Assembly (NCBI RefSeq): GCF_000948985.2
Contig: NZ_CP059733.1
Coordinates: forward strand, 4,278,001-4,342,000
DNA from: Thalassomonas viridans
GTDB taxonomy: Bacteria; Pseudomonadota; Gammaproteobacteria; Enterobacterales; Alteromonadaceae
Direction: 5' to 3'
DNA: 64,000 bases
How positions within the stretch are numbered: the first letter of the stretch is position 1; every line of letters starts with the position of its first letter. The position numbers were made by a program, and so were the translations under genes. Shown piece after piece: positions 34,551 to 42,841 of this stretch. The notes beneath the pieces are model-generated. The model was not told where the DNA came from. It searched no databases and worked only from the letters and a program-made list of their open reading frames with translations.

Positions 34551-35816
34551 TCAATGATTGGCGGCGTATGCTTCTGCCTCGCGCCATACCCGGATAAGAT
34601 TACCGGAAAGAATTTTCACAATTTCCTGCTCGCTATAGCCACGTTTTAGCAAACCGGCAATTAAATTGGGGTAAGTCGACACATCTTTAAGACCTTGGGG
34701 CAGACTATCGCCGACACCATCATAATCTGAGCCGATACCGACATGCTCTATACCCACCAGTTTCACCACATGATCAAAATGATCTAACACGTCATCCAAT
34801 GTCGCATAAACAAAAGGTTTTTTCGCCCGGTACTCATCCTCGAAAGCCGCCACTTCGGCACTGTCCTGGCTCAGATTGTTGGCCTCCATATAGGTAGCTC
34901 TGGCTTTTTTAAATGCATTGTAGTTTTCAATCGATGCCTGGGATATAAAAGTAGAGCCGAAGTTTATCTGGATCACCCCGCCGTTTTTCGCCAGCGCCTT
35001 GATCATATCGTCATCCATATTACGCTCGAATCCCGGGGTAAAATGCCGCGCCGACGAATGGGAAGCGATAACCGGCACTTTACTGATGGCCATCACCTGA
35101 TAAAAAGCGTCATCCGAAACATGGGAAATATCTACCATCACCCCGAGCTTGTTCATCTCGGTCACCAGTTTTTTACCGAACTCGGTCAGGCCCCCTGCCG
35201 GGCGTTCGCTGTCATAAGAAGAGTCGGAAATATGGTTGGCTTTGGAGTGCGCCAAAGTGATATAGCGAATACCGCGATCATAAAAATGCTGCAGATTCGT
35301 CAAGTCCCCCTCAATCGGGCTGCCGTTTTCCATACCTAAAGGAAACGACATCAAGCCACGGGCAAAGTTCTGCTCCAATTCCCGGGTGGAATATGCCAGG
35401 GCAAATTTATCCGGCGCCGCCTTAACCATGGTTTCCACCATGTCGATAAGTTTATCCGCCAAAACTTTGCTGCCGCCGCTTTGCTCAAGGGCAGCCGGCG
35501 TATAAATAGACATAAAAGGTGCATTGAGGCCGCCGGCGACAGCCCTCGGGTAATCGAAATCACCGTGCGCAGTATGCTCGCTGACATCCTCAAAGGCTTC
35601 TTCAAGCCGGTAAGGTACATCAATATGGGTATCGGCAATCAGGTACTTTTGTGCAATGGTCCGGGCCTGCTGCATCTGCGTCAGGCTTGCCGGGGCATCA
35701 TGGCTTTGTATTTGCTGGGCTTGTTGACTTTGACAGCCGGACAAACCCAGGGCTATCGCCAGCACCAGGGGGACCGGCAAAGTAAACTTAGATTTATTCT
35801 TAGATAAAGTTTTCAT
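34551..35816 (-). CDS. Membrane dipeptidase (peptidase M19), lipoprotein
   Basis: About 421 residues. Signal peptide with lipobox LGLSGCQS (Cys near residue 28), so a lipid-anchored envelope protein. Binuclear zinc site of the renal-dipeptidase family: DTHIDVPYR (HxD), the bridging Glu in FPLGMENGSPI, His in VDISHVSDDAF and in ASHSSARHF, and Asp in IGSDYDGVGDS. It cleaves dipeptides, including D-containing ones in some members. The TTG two codons upstream is less likely than the ATG at 35814-35816. No neighbouring partner gene. Confidence 0.92.
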   Translation of the reverse strand: MKTLSKNKSKFTLPVPLVLAIALGLSGCQSQQAQQIQSHDAPASLTQMQQARTIAQKYLIADTHIDVPYRLEEAFEDVSEHTAHGDFDYPRAVAGGLNAPFMSIYTPAALEQSGGSKVLADKLIDMVETMVKAAPDKFALAYSTRELEQNFARGLMSFPLGMENGSPIEGDLTNLQHFYDRGIRYITLAHSKANHISDSSYDSERPAGGLTEFGKKLVTEMNKLGVMVDISHVSDDAFYQVMAISKVPVIASHSSARHFTPGFERNMDDDMIKALAKNGGVIQINFGSTFISQASIENYNAFKKARATYMEANNLSQDSAEVAAFEDEYRAKKPFVYATLDDVLDHFDHVVKLVGIEHVGIGSDYDGVGDSLPQGLKDVSTYPNLIAGLLKRGYSEQEIVKILSGNLIRVWREAEAYAANH

Positions 35817-36116
35817 GGACAATAACTTAGGTAATTTTTTGTTGGCCTTACTTTGCCCTTATCCCTGCCGAATGTCAAAATCATCACCGCAAAAGCTGCC
35901 CCGGCATATGCTTGCCTGCCTGTACCGGCATAAAGCGGCATATAACGGCAAGTTTTGTCCATTATTCAAAAAGATAACCGGTAAAATACACATAATGAAG
36001 GTACTTCCGCCTTTATTACAGTCTGGCCTGATTGTTGCTCATACCTTCATAGAGTTCATAGAGAAAGAAGCGCAGAAGTAAAAGGAATAACGCCAACCAC
36101 TTCAGGATACAAAACA

Positions 36117-36635
36117 ATGAATGTTAACGCTCTAAACTTATATGCACCGGCGACCCGGACCGTGACAACCGATAAGTATCAAAAACTTTCCGGTGAAGTA
36201 CAGGCAAACAGCAGTTATAAACAAACCGACAGCCTCACTATCTCCCCTGCCGCCAGAGCCGCCGCACAGGGCAAGTCCCATGAAACAGATCCGGTAGACA
36301 GATACCAGGCGCTGGCCAGCAACCAGGCCGTCGCACGCAGCCGGGAAGCTACGGAACCAGCCAAAGTCAGCCGGGAAGATTTTATGAAAGCCGCCATCCA
36401 GGGCACCGTAGATCAACGTTTAGGTCTGGACCGGGAAAAACTGCAGGAACTTGAAGCCAAAATGAAGCAAGTGGCAGAAAATGACGATTTAACCGCAGAG
36501 CAAAAAGCAGAGCAACTGGCCGCCTTGCAGCAACAAATTGATGAAATCACCCAGAAAGCAGCAGAAACCACCTTCAGGCAAGAGCAAGTCGCTGAAACCG
36601 AAAAAGCATTAGAGCAAGTCACAGACAAAATCTGA
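36117..36635 (+). CDS. Hypothetical protein with C-terminal coiled coil
   Basis: 172 residues, not recognised. No signal peptide or TM segment. The N-terminal 60 residues are polar, with a TDSLTISPAARAAA stretch of the kind seen in flagellar/anti-sigma-like and secreted-substrate N-termini. From about 115 to 172 it is a Glu/Gln/Lys/Ala heptad coiled coil (LDREKLQELEAKMKQVAEN, AEQKAEQLAALQQQIDEI). Codon use is like its neighbours. Monocistronic, convergent with rsuA. The preceding 35817-36116 stretch contains no other gene. Confidence 0.7.
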   Translation: MNVNALNLYAPATRTVTTDKYQKLSGEVQANSSYKQTDSLTISPAARAAAQGKSHETDPVDRYQALASNQAVARSREATEPAKVSREDFMKAAIQGTVDQRLGLDREKLQELEAKMKQVAENDDLTAEQKAEQLAALQQQIDEITQKAAETTFRQEQVAETEKALEQVTDKI

Positions 36636-36720
36636 ACTTAGCCATATGTTCAGCTGAAAAGGAGCAAGTAGAGCAACAGATAGCATACTGCTCCCTTTTG
36701 CCGGTGCAACTGCCAGTGCT

Positions 36721-37419
36721 TTAACGTACGGAATCGACTTCCTGCTCGGTCAGGTAACGCCACTGCCCGGGCTCCAACTCTTCATCCAGGGTGATATTAC
36801 CGATTTTTTCCCGGTGCAGGCCAACCACATGATTGCCTACAGCGGCGAACATGCGTTTCACCTGATGATATTTTCCTTCCGTGATAGTCAGTAAGACTTC
36901 TTTATCATCAATTACCTGCAGCTGCGCCGGTTGAGTAAGTGATGACTCACCCTTTAACTGGACACCACGGGCAAATGCTTCGGCAACAGAGGACTCAAGC
37001 GGCTCATCCAGCCAAACCCGGTATCTTTTTTCGCACGCTTTGCGGGGAGAGGTGATTTGATGCGACCACTTACCGTCATCGGTAATAAGTACTAAGCCTG
37101 TGGTATCAACATCCAGGCGGCCGGCAATATGCAGGTCAAAGGCTTTATCAACATCAAGAAAATGTAATACCGAAGGGTGTACTTCATCGACATTGGAGCA
37201 AATGGTATCTAAAGGTTTAAACATCATGATATAGCGGGCGCCGCGTTTAATAAGCGGCTGGCCTTCAATCGCTACCCGGCAAGTTTCACTGATCTGCGCG
37301 GCGCCATTTTTGACAACTTCGTCATTTACCGTCACCATGCCGGTTTTTAGCAACTTTTTAGCTTCATTTCTCGTGAGTTCGGTACTTTTACAAATATATT
37401 TATCAAGGCGCATATTCAT
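36721..37419 (-). CDS. rsuA: 16S rRNA pseudouridine(516) synthase RsuA
   Basis: About 232 residues: an S4 RNA-binding domain (MRLDKYICKSTELTRNEAKKLL, residues 3-50) and the RsuA catalytic domain with IAGRLDVDTTGLVLITDDG, where the Asp of GRLD is the catalytic residue, and GKYHQVKRMFAAVGNHV. It makes the single pseudouridine of 16S rRNA. The upstream part of the frame (MLVTDPAP) is outside the family, so the ATG at 37417-37419 is used. RluF/RluE-type enzymes are alternatives, but length and N-terminus fit RsuA. Confidence 0.92.
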   Translation of the reverse strand: MNMRLDKYICKSTELTRNEAKKLLKTGMVTVNDEVVKNGAAQISETCRVAIEGQPLIKRGARYIMMFKPLDTICSNVDEVHPSVLHFLDVDKAFDLHIAGRLDVDTTGLVLITDDGKWSHQITSPRKACEKRYRVWLDEPLESSVAEAFARGVQLKGESSLTQPAQLQVIDDKEVLLTITEGKYHQVKRMFAAVGNHVVGLHREKIGNITLDEELEPGQWRYLTEQEVDSVR

Positions 37420-37558
37420 TGGTGCAGGGTCAGTTACTAACAAAAAACGCCATTATACAAAACTTACCGGTCAATTTTCTAAAAATACTCGGGCGATTTC
37501 TCACTGCAATACAATATTTCCAACTTTTTTCAAAAAAATTTTACCTACATGGCATAAC

Positions 37559-37572
37559 TTGATCCAGATCAA
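37559..37572. promoter_or_regulatory. FNR/ANR-type box
   Basis: TTGATCCAGATCAA, a perfect TTGAT-N4-ATCAA site, between rsuA (start 37419, minus) and the first S8 protease (start 37861). It lies about 130 bases before the shared leader element, a reasonable activator position if transcription starts near 37600-37690. Confidence 0.6.
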
Positions 37573-37690
37573 AGAAAATCAGTTCAAAGAAAGACTTAGC
37601 CGCAAAAGCAGCAATTCAAATGTAACATAATTGTATATTTTATGAACAACCAGTACACAACAAGTGAAAATTAAAATTTGACCAGTAAAT

Positions 37691-37829
37691 TTTCTCGACT
37701 ACCTTTTTTAGTTACTAAGTGATTTTCGACCATCTGTTAAGCATAGGTGTGCGCCTTATCGCATTAACAGCCAGTACTTAGTGCCACGGTAACTGCCGTT
37801 TATGGAGATAAAGGATTAAGGCGGTTACC
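37691..37829 (+). ncRNA. Structured 5' leader of the first S8 protease (candidate cis-regulatory RNA)
   Basis: Three nested or serial stems can be drawn. ACTAAGT (37714-37720) pairs with ACTTAGT (37776-37782) and encloses CTGTTAA/TTAACAG (37734-37740, 37764-37770) with a GTGTGCGCCTT apical part. A second hairpin pairs GGTAACTGCC (37788-37797) with GGCGGTTACC (37820-37829) around a purine-rich loop containing ATGGAGATAAAGGATTAA. The leader of the second protease (39868-40074) shows the same order with different stem sequences but conserved loops and flanks, so pairing is kept by compensatory changes. No known riboswitch class is recognised. Confidence 0.55.
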
Positions 37830-37860
37830 AAGTCATTAATCACTAAAAAATGAGAAAAAC

Positions 37861-39414
37861 ATGAATAAAAATATTAAAGGATTAGCGAAAGGATTTTCCC
37901 TGGGAGCAGTAACATTAGCAGTAATGGCATCAATCAACACAGGCGTTGCGGCAGAAGCCACTTTTAACGCCCCGGTTGCGGCAACCGTCGAAAGCAACCG
38001 TTATGTGGTGACTTTCAAAAACACCGCCACCGTCATGTCCGGCGGCAAACTCTCTGCTGCCGCAGCTGAGAACTTAATGCAAAGCTATGGCGCAAAAACC
38101 TTACGTACCTTAGACATTATCAATGGCGTTGCCGTTGAAATGAATCAGTCAGATATCGCCAAGTTATTAAAAAGCGACCAGGTTGAGAAGATTGAGGTGG
38201 ATCAACCCCGCTATTTGCTGGCAGAATCTACCCCTTACGGCATCACTATGGTACAGGCAAACCAGGTCAGCGATGCTGCCGTCGGTAACCAGAAAGTCTG
38301 TATTGTCGATACCGGATACGATCTTGGTCATGAAGACCTGATCAGCTCAGGCGTAACCGGTGATGATAACGACGGCAATGGCAATGATACCGGCGACTGG
38401 CATAACGACGGCCATGGCCACGGTACCCATGTAGCCGGCACCATCTCCGCCATCGGCAACAACAACACAGGTGTGGTCGGGGTTAATCCCAGCGGCGCTA
38501 TAGGCTTGCATATCGTTAAAGTGTTCAATGACTCCGGCAACTGGGCCTATGGCTCAGATCTGATCGCGGCCATCTCACAGTGTCAAAACGCCGGTGCCAG
38601 CGTGATCAGCATGAGTTTGGGCGGCGGCGCCAGCATGAACTCTGAAGCTAACGCTTTTGCTTCGGCCCTCAATAACGGCGTCTTGTCCATCGCCGCGGCC
38701 GGTAACAGCGGTAACAGCACTATGTCTTACCCGGCTTCTTACGACTCGGTAATGTCGGTAGCCGCGGTTGACAGCAATGAAAATAAAGCGTCTTTCTCAC
38801 AATACAACAGCCAGGTAGAAATTGCGGCTCCAGGTGTCAGTGTAAACTCTACCCTGCCCGGCAACACTTATGCCAGCTGGAGCGGTACCTCCATGGCTAC
38901 CCCGCATGTTTCCGGCGTAGCCGCCCTGGTATGGAGCAACCATCCTTCCTGTACTGCGGCGCAAATTCGTAATGCCTTGAATATGACGGCCAAAGACAAA
39001 GGCTCTGCCGGACGTGATACCAGCTATGGTTACGGCATTGTCCAGGCCAAAGCTGCGGTCGATGCCATTACAGCGGAAGGCTGTGATGTCGGTGGCCCGA
39101 TCGTTGAGCCGCCAGACGGTGACGGCGAAACCCATACCGATTTAGCCAGATCCAATGGCTGGGAGCGGTTCTCGTTCACTATGCCGGCAGGGGCAAGCTC
39201 ACTAACCGTAACCATTTCCGGCGGTACCGGCGATGCTGATCTGTATGTCAACGAAGGCAACAGGCCAACCACTTCCCGCTGGGATTGCCGTCCGTACTTA
39301 TACGGCAATGACGAGGTTTGTACCTTCAACAACCCGGGTGCAGGCACCTGGCATATCGGCGTCAGGGCTTATTCCGCATTTAGCGGCGTAACCTTAAGCT
39401 GGAATTATCAATAA
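37861..39414 (+). CDS. Secreted S8 (subtilisin-like) serine protease with PPC domain, copy 1
   Basis: 517-residue extracellular subtilase. Signal peptide (cut after GVAAEA, about 30), I9-type propeptide/chaperone domain (about 45-118; NRYVVTFKNTATVM), catalytic domain with Asp150 (VCIVDTGYD), His190 (DGHGHGTHVAG), oxyanion Asn282 and Ser344 (SGTSMATPHVSG). A C-terminal pre-peptidase PPC domain (about 430-515; GTGDADLYVN, AYSAFSGVTLSWNYQ) is normally removed or binds substrate. Gly/Asp-rich loop GDDNDGNGNDTGD (167-179) is a probable Ca2+ site. Followed by a terminator and then a close paralogue, so the pair is a tandem duplication, each with its own promoter and leader. Confidence 0.96.
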   Translation: MNKNIKGLAKGFSLGAVTLAVMASINTGVAAEATFNAPVAATVESNRYVVTFKNTATVMSGGKLSAAAAENLMQSYGAKTLRTLDIINGVAVEMNQSDIAKLLKSDQVEKIEVDQPRYLLAESTPYGITMVQANQVSDAAVGNQKVCIVDTGYDLGHEDLISSGVTGDDNDGNGNDTGDWHNDGHGHGTHVAGTISAIGNNNTGVVGVNPSGAIGLHIVKVFNDSGNWAYGSDLIAAISQCQNAGASVISMSLGGGASMNSEANAFASALNNGVLSIAAAGNSGNSTMSYPASYDSVMSVAAVDSNENKASFSQYNSQVEIAAPGVSVNSTLPGNTYASWSGTSMATPHVSGVAALVWSNHPSCTAAQIRNALNMTAKDKGSAGRDTSYGYGIVQAKAAVDAITAEGCDVGGPIVEPPDGDGETHTDLARSNGWERFSFTMPAGASSLTVTISGGTGDADLYVNEGNRPTTSRWDCRPYLYGNDEVCTFNNPGAGTWHIGVRAYSAFSGVTLSWNYQ

Positions 39415-39459
39415 CAGCACAGGTACCTTAACAAGTGTCAATGCTCATTTGATATGATA

Positions 39460-39490
39460 AAACGGCCCTGAGTGATCAGGGCTGTTTTTT
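39460..39490 (+). terminator. Terminator after protease copy 1
   Basis: AACGGCCCTGA and TCAGGGCTGTT form the stem (one G.T) with a 4-base loop and T6. The following 39491-39867 stretch is AT-rich, contains no gene, and should hold the promoter of copy 2. Confidence 0.85.
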
Positions 39491-39867
39491 ACGGATAACA
39501 TCAAAAATTAAATTGCATCAAGTGCTGCTATTACCTGAGCATAAAATGCCTTTATTAACCGGCCCCTTAAACAACAAGAAAAGTAGCAAAAGCAATAAAA
39601 ACCAGACAGGCTATTGAAAAATTGACTGAAATTTATCTTTGCTTTTTATCTAAATATCACTACTTTTTATCAACTGAAAATTATTTTTGTATTTTTTTGT
39701 AAAATAGTTTTGTGTTTAAAACGACGGTGAACCTGCAAGCAAACCTGCAGCTAAGCATATAAAAAACAACAAATTATTCCTTTTCACACCCAAACCACAA
39801 TGTAACAAATTTGTTTAACTTGTGAATCTTAAGTGCAAAAATAGTAAAAAAAATTTGATCTACGTGT

Positions 39868-40074
39868 TTTCTCGACTACCTTTTTTAATTACTGAGTGAT
39901 TTTAGAGCGCCGTCTGGCAGATAAGCGTGTACCTTACTGCCCTCAAGCCAGTACTTAGTTAATGCCCGGTTGGATAATGAAAAATGAGACCAGCTAAAAG
40001 GCTCAACAATAATAACTTACTCAGCCAGGTACCGGTGTAGCCGCCCTTCATGGAAAAAGGACTAAGGCAGCTAC
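39868..40074 (+). ncRNA. Structured 5' leader of the second S8 protease (candidate cis-regulatory RNA)
   Basis: Begins with the same TTTCTCGACTACCTTTTTTA block as the copy 1 leader. ACTGAGT (39891-39897) pairs with ACTTAGT (39953-39959) through a G.U, and encloses GGCAG/CTGCC (39916-39920, 39937-39941) stacked on TAAG/CTTA, with a CGTGTAC loop like the GTGTGCG loop of copy 1. The second hairpin, GTAGCCGCC (40037-40045) with GGCAGCTAC (40066-40074; one mismatch), holds the loop ATGGAAAAAGGACTAA. About 75 bases are inserted between the two halves compared with copy 1. Confidence 0.55.
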
Positions 40075-40107
40075 TCAATTACTAATAATTAACGAGTTGA
40101 GAGATAA

Positions 40108-41694
40108 ATGAACAAGCATATTAAAGGACTAGCAAAAGGATTTACCTTAGGCGCTGTCGCCGTTGCCGTTTTGGGATCTATTAACGGTACTGTCGCAGCT
40201 GAAGCCACTTTTAACGGCCCGGGCGACATTAAGCCCGCACTGGTAAACAACCGCTATGTGGTTACCTTCAAAAATAACGCTAACGTCATGGCTGACGGTA
40301 AGGTATCCGCTGCTGCCGTCACAAGTTTAATGCAAACTTATGGCGCTAAAACCATACGTACCTTAGACCGTATCAATGGTGTTGCCATTGAAATCGAGCA
40401 TGACAAGGTTGCCAACTTATTAAACAACGAACAAGTTGAAATGGTGGAAGTGGATCAGCCGCGCTATTTACTTGACGATGTTAACATCCAGGCGGAGTCC
40501 ACCCCTTACGGTATCACTATGGTACAGGCAGGCCAGGTCAGCGATTCAGCCACAGGTAACCAGAAAGTTTGTATCATGGATACCGGTTATAACCGTAACC
40601 ATGAAGACTTAAGAAGTGCAGGTGTAACCGGCGACGACAATGACGGCCAGGGTAACGATACCGGCAACTGGTATGAAGACGGCCATGGCCACGGTAGCCA
40701 CGTAGCCGGTACTATTGCCGCACTGGGCGGTAACGGTGTTGGTGTTGTCGGTGTTAACCCAAGCGGTAATGTCGGTTTGCATATCGTCAAGGTATTCAAC
40801 AACTCAGGCAACTGGGCTTATGGCTCAGATCTAATCGCCGCAATCGGGCAATGTGAAGCCGCCGGCGCCAGCGTTATCAGCATGAGCTTAGGTGGCGGCG
40901 CCAGCATGACCTCTGAGGCCAATGCTTTTGCCTCAGCGCTAAACAACGGCGTATTATCCATTGCGGCTGCCGGTAACGGCGGCAACAGCTCTATGTCTTA
41001 TCCGGCTTCTTATGACTCTGTTATGTCAGTCGGCGCCGTAGACAGCAGTGAAAATATCGCTTCATTCTCACAGTACAACAGCCAGGTAGAAATTTCTGCT
41101 CCCGGTGTTAACGTTAACTCGACTATCACCGGCAACGGCTATGCCAGCTGGAGCGGTACTTCCATGGCAACACCGCATGTCTCCGGTGTAGCGGCCCTGG
41201 TATGGAGTAACTACCCGACTTGTACGGCCACGCAAATTCGTGATGCCCTGAATAACACCGCCAAAGACAAAGGCTCAGCAGGCCGGGATAACTACTATGG
41301 TCACGGCATTGTCCAGGCGAAAGATGCCTACGACTCGCTGGCCAACGGTTGTGGCACCACTCCTCCACCGCCGCCACCTCCGGGCGACCTTGACGGTAAG
41401 CTGGAAAACCTCAGCGCAAGCAGAGGTAACTGGGTACGTGAAGTTATCGAAGTTCCTGCCGGCATCAGCACTATGACCATCAAGATTTCCGGCGGCAGCG
41501 GTGATGCCGACCTTTATGTTAAAGAAGGCAGCGCACCGTCTTCCGGCTGGTTTGGCAGCTATGACTGTCGTCCATACCTCAATGGTAATGAAGAAACCTG
41601 TACTTTCTCTAACCCGGGTCAGGGCGACTGGCATATAGGTGTTAGAGCCTACTCTACCTTCAGCGGTGTAACCCTGGAGTGGACCGGTAACTAA
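40108..41694 (+). CDS. Secreted S8 (subtilisin-like) serine protease with PPC domain, copy 2
   Basis: 528 residues, closely related along its whole length to the protease at 37861. Signal peptide to about VAAEA, I9-like propeptide (about 48-120), catalytic Asp158 (VCIMDTGYN), His198 (DGHGHGSHVAG), Asn290 and Ser352 (SGTSMATPHVSG), and PPC domain (about 440-528; GSGDADLYVKEG). It differs by a longer propeptide junction (DDVNIQ insert), a Pro-rich hinge before the PPC domain (TPPPPPPPGD) and Asn for Asp just after the catalytic Asp region, which may shift specificity. All catalytic residues are intact, so both copies should be active. Confidence 0.96.
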   Translation: MNKHIKGLAKGFTLGAVAVAVLGSINGTVAAEATFNGPGDIKPALVNNRYVVTFKNNANVMADGKVSAAAVTSLMQTYGAKTIRTLDRINGVAIEIEHDKVANLLNNEQVEMVEVDQPRYLLDDVNIQAESTPYGITMVQAGQVSDSATGNQKVCIMDTGYNRNHEDLRSAGVTGDDNDGQGNDTGNWYEDGHGHGSHVAGTIAALGGNGVGVVGVNPSGNVGLHIVKVFNNSGNWAYGSDLIAAIGQCEAAGASVISMSLGGGASMTSEANAFASALNNGVLSIAAAGNGGNSSMSYPASYDSVMSVGAVDSSENIASFSQYNSQVEISAPGVNVNSTITGNGYASWSGTSMATPHVSGVAALVWSNYPTCTATQIRDALNNTAKDKGSAGRDNYYGHGIVQAKDAYDSLANGCGTTPPPPPPPGDLDGKLENLSASRGNWVREVIEVPAGISTMTIKISGGSGDADLYVKEGSAPSSGWFGSYDCRPYLNGNEETCTFSNPGQGDWHIGVRAYSTFSGVTLEWTGN

Positions 41695-41722
41695 ACCGCT
41701 ATATAGGTTTAAAAACCACAAC

Positions 41723-41751
41723 AGCCCCGGGTTCGCCCGGGGCTTTTTTTT
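41723..41751 (+). terminator. Strong terminator after protease copy 2
   Basis: AGCCCCGGG / CCCGGGGCT stem with a TTCG tetraloop and T8. Confidence 0.95.
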
Positions 41752-41846
41752 CTAAAAAAAGAGCACTGATAAAGCGCCTCTGCACTGACGTAAAGCACTG
41801 CCTGGAGTAAATGCCAGCCAGCTAAGCGCTGACCGGCATTAATCTA

Positions 41847-42194
41847 TTAGTCCTGTTCATCCTCCCGGTTTTCATTGCTCTCTTGCACTTTTTCCTGTGC
41901 TTTTTCCTGTGTTTCGGCTTGTTTATTGTGGCTATAGGCTTCCTGGTAGAGATCGTCGATTCTCTGGTAATAGTCCTTTGCCTGGCCTTTAAGCCAATAG
42001 CTCATATGGCGTATGCCTTCGCTGGTTTCCTCACTGATGCACTCAGGCTCCTGGGCTACGGCGGCGAAAGCGTCGCAGAGAAAGGCGCATTCCTGGTGGA
42101 ACTGAGAAAAGTCGTCGGTCAAATCGACAAGCGCCGACAGCTGGGCTTTCCTTCTGGCGACTTCATTTTGCGGGGCTGGGGTTGATTCAGACAT
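41847..42194 (-). CDS. Unknown acidic protein paired with a small peptide gene
   Basis: 115 residues, not recognised. No signal peptide. Helical middle part with four cysteines (CAFLCDAFAAVAQEPECIS carries three of them) and a Glu/Gln/Lys tail (AETQEKAQEKVQESNEN). AGGAGG lies 8 bases before the ATG at 42192-42194, which overlaps the last 8 bases of the upstream 68-codon gene, so the two are a coupled pair. It could be a dedicated chaperone, immunity or binding partner for that peptide; this is inference from gene order only. Confidence 0.65.
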   Translation of the reverse strand: MSESTPAPQNEVARRKAQLSALVDLTDDFSQFHQECAFLCDAFAAVAQEPECISEETSEGIRHMSYWLKGQAKDYYQRIDDLYQEAYSHNKQAETQEKAQEKVQESNENREDEQD

Positions 42195-42393
42195 GAGCTT
42201 GTCCTCCTGCAAAGGTTAACGGCACGTTTCTACCGGTAAAACAGCTGGCGGTAGAACAGCCTGTGAAGCCGTGGGGTGAAGTAATACCGACATTATTGGT
42301 ATTGGCAATACCGTGCCGGTGGCGGGATGGTGTGTTTTTTGTTACAAAAACTTTAACCGAGTGAAACTCTGGCATATCATTAGCTTTAGCCAT
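42187..42393 (-). CDS. Small Cys/Ser/Thr/Gly-rich peptide, possible modified or secreted peptide
   Basis: 68 residues with TAGGAG 8 bases before the ATG, so very likely translated. The N-terminal half is leader-like (MAKANDMPEFHSVKVFVTKN, then PSRHRHGIANTNNVG). The C-terminal half is GITSPHGFTGCSTASCFTGR followed by NVPLTFAGGQAHV, with two cysteines three residues apart between Ser/Thr. No family is recognised. It overlaps the following 115-residue gene by 8 bases. A hairpin (42426-42460) lies in the presumed 5' leader. Confidence 0.6.
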   Translation of the reverse strand: MAKANDMPEFHSVKVFVTKNTPSRHRHGIANTNNVGITSPHGFTGCSTASCFTGRNVPLTFAGGQAHV

Positions 42394-42425
42394 AATCGAT
42401 ACTCCTACGGTATCAGTTTTGGTTA

Positions 42426-42460
42426 GCTATCTTCGGGTGTTGGTCGCACCTGAGGATAGC
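42426..42460 (-). promoter_or_regulatory. Leader hairpin upstream of the 68-residue peptide gene
   Basis: 14-bp stem with two G.T pairs (GCTATCTTCGGGTG with CACCTGAGGATAGC) around a 7-base loop, 33 bases upstream of the ATG on the minus strand. No T run in either direction, so it is more likely regulatory or stabilising than a terminator. Confidence 0.45.
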
Positions 42461-42633
42461 GCCTTGCTTAGCATTTTATTTGCTATGTTGTTTACCAAGT
42501 TAACGGCCGGTAAGTGGCCGGTGAAGTGTCTGGGTTTGAAATGCCTCCTTAGATGAAGTGGGTGACTATTAAGGTATAGTATATGAGGCTGGATCTATCA
42601 ACAGCAATCAGGGTTAATTTTTAAAAATATTCA

Positions 42634-42662
42634 ACCTTATTTAACGCATTAATAAATAAGGT
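42634..42662 (-). terminator. AT-rich hairpin downstream of roxA
   Basis: Perfect 10-bp stem ACCTTATTTA / TAAATAAGGT, followed by T-rich sequence on both strands. Some 180 bases after the roxA stop; probable terminator. Nothing else is supported between 42461 and 42841. Confidence 0.5.
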
Positions 42663-42841
42663 GTTTTTATGATTTCTAGCTGATTGATTTACCGAGTGAA
42701 AAATAACGGTTCAAACACATTCGGTAACAGGAAAAATAGTGGAGCATTGAGGTGATGGCTTAAAGACGTAACTCCGCTTAATATCGCTTAAAAACTAATC
42801 CGCTCCCTGCACCACAATCCCTATAAATAGGTTTGCTGCCC

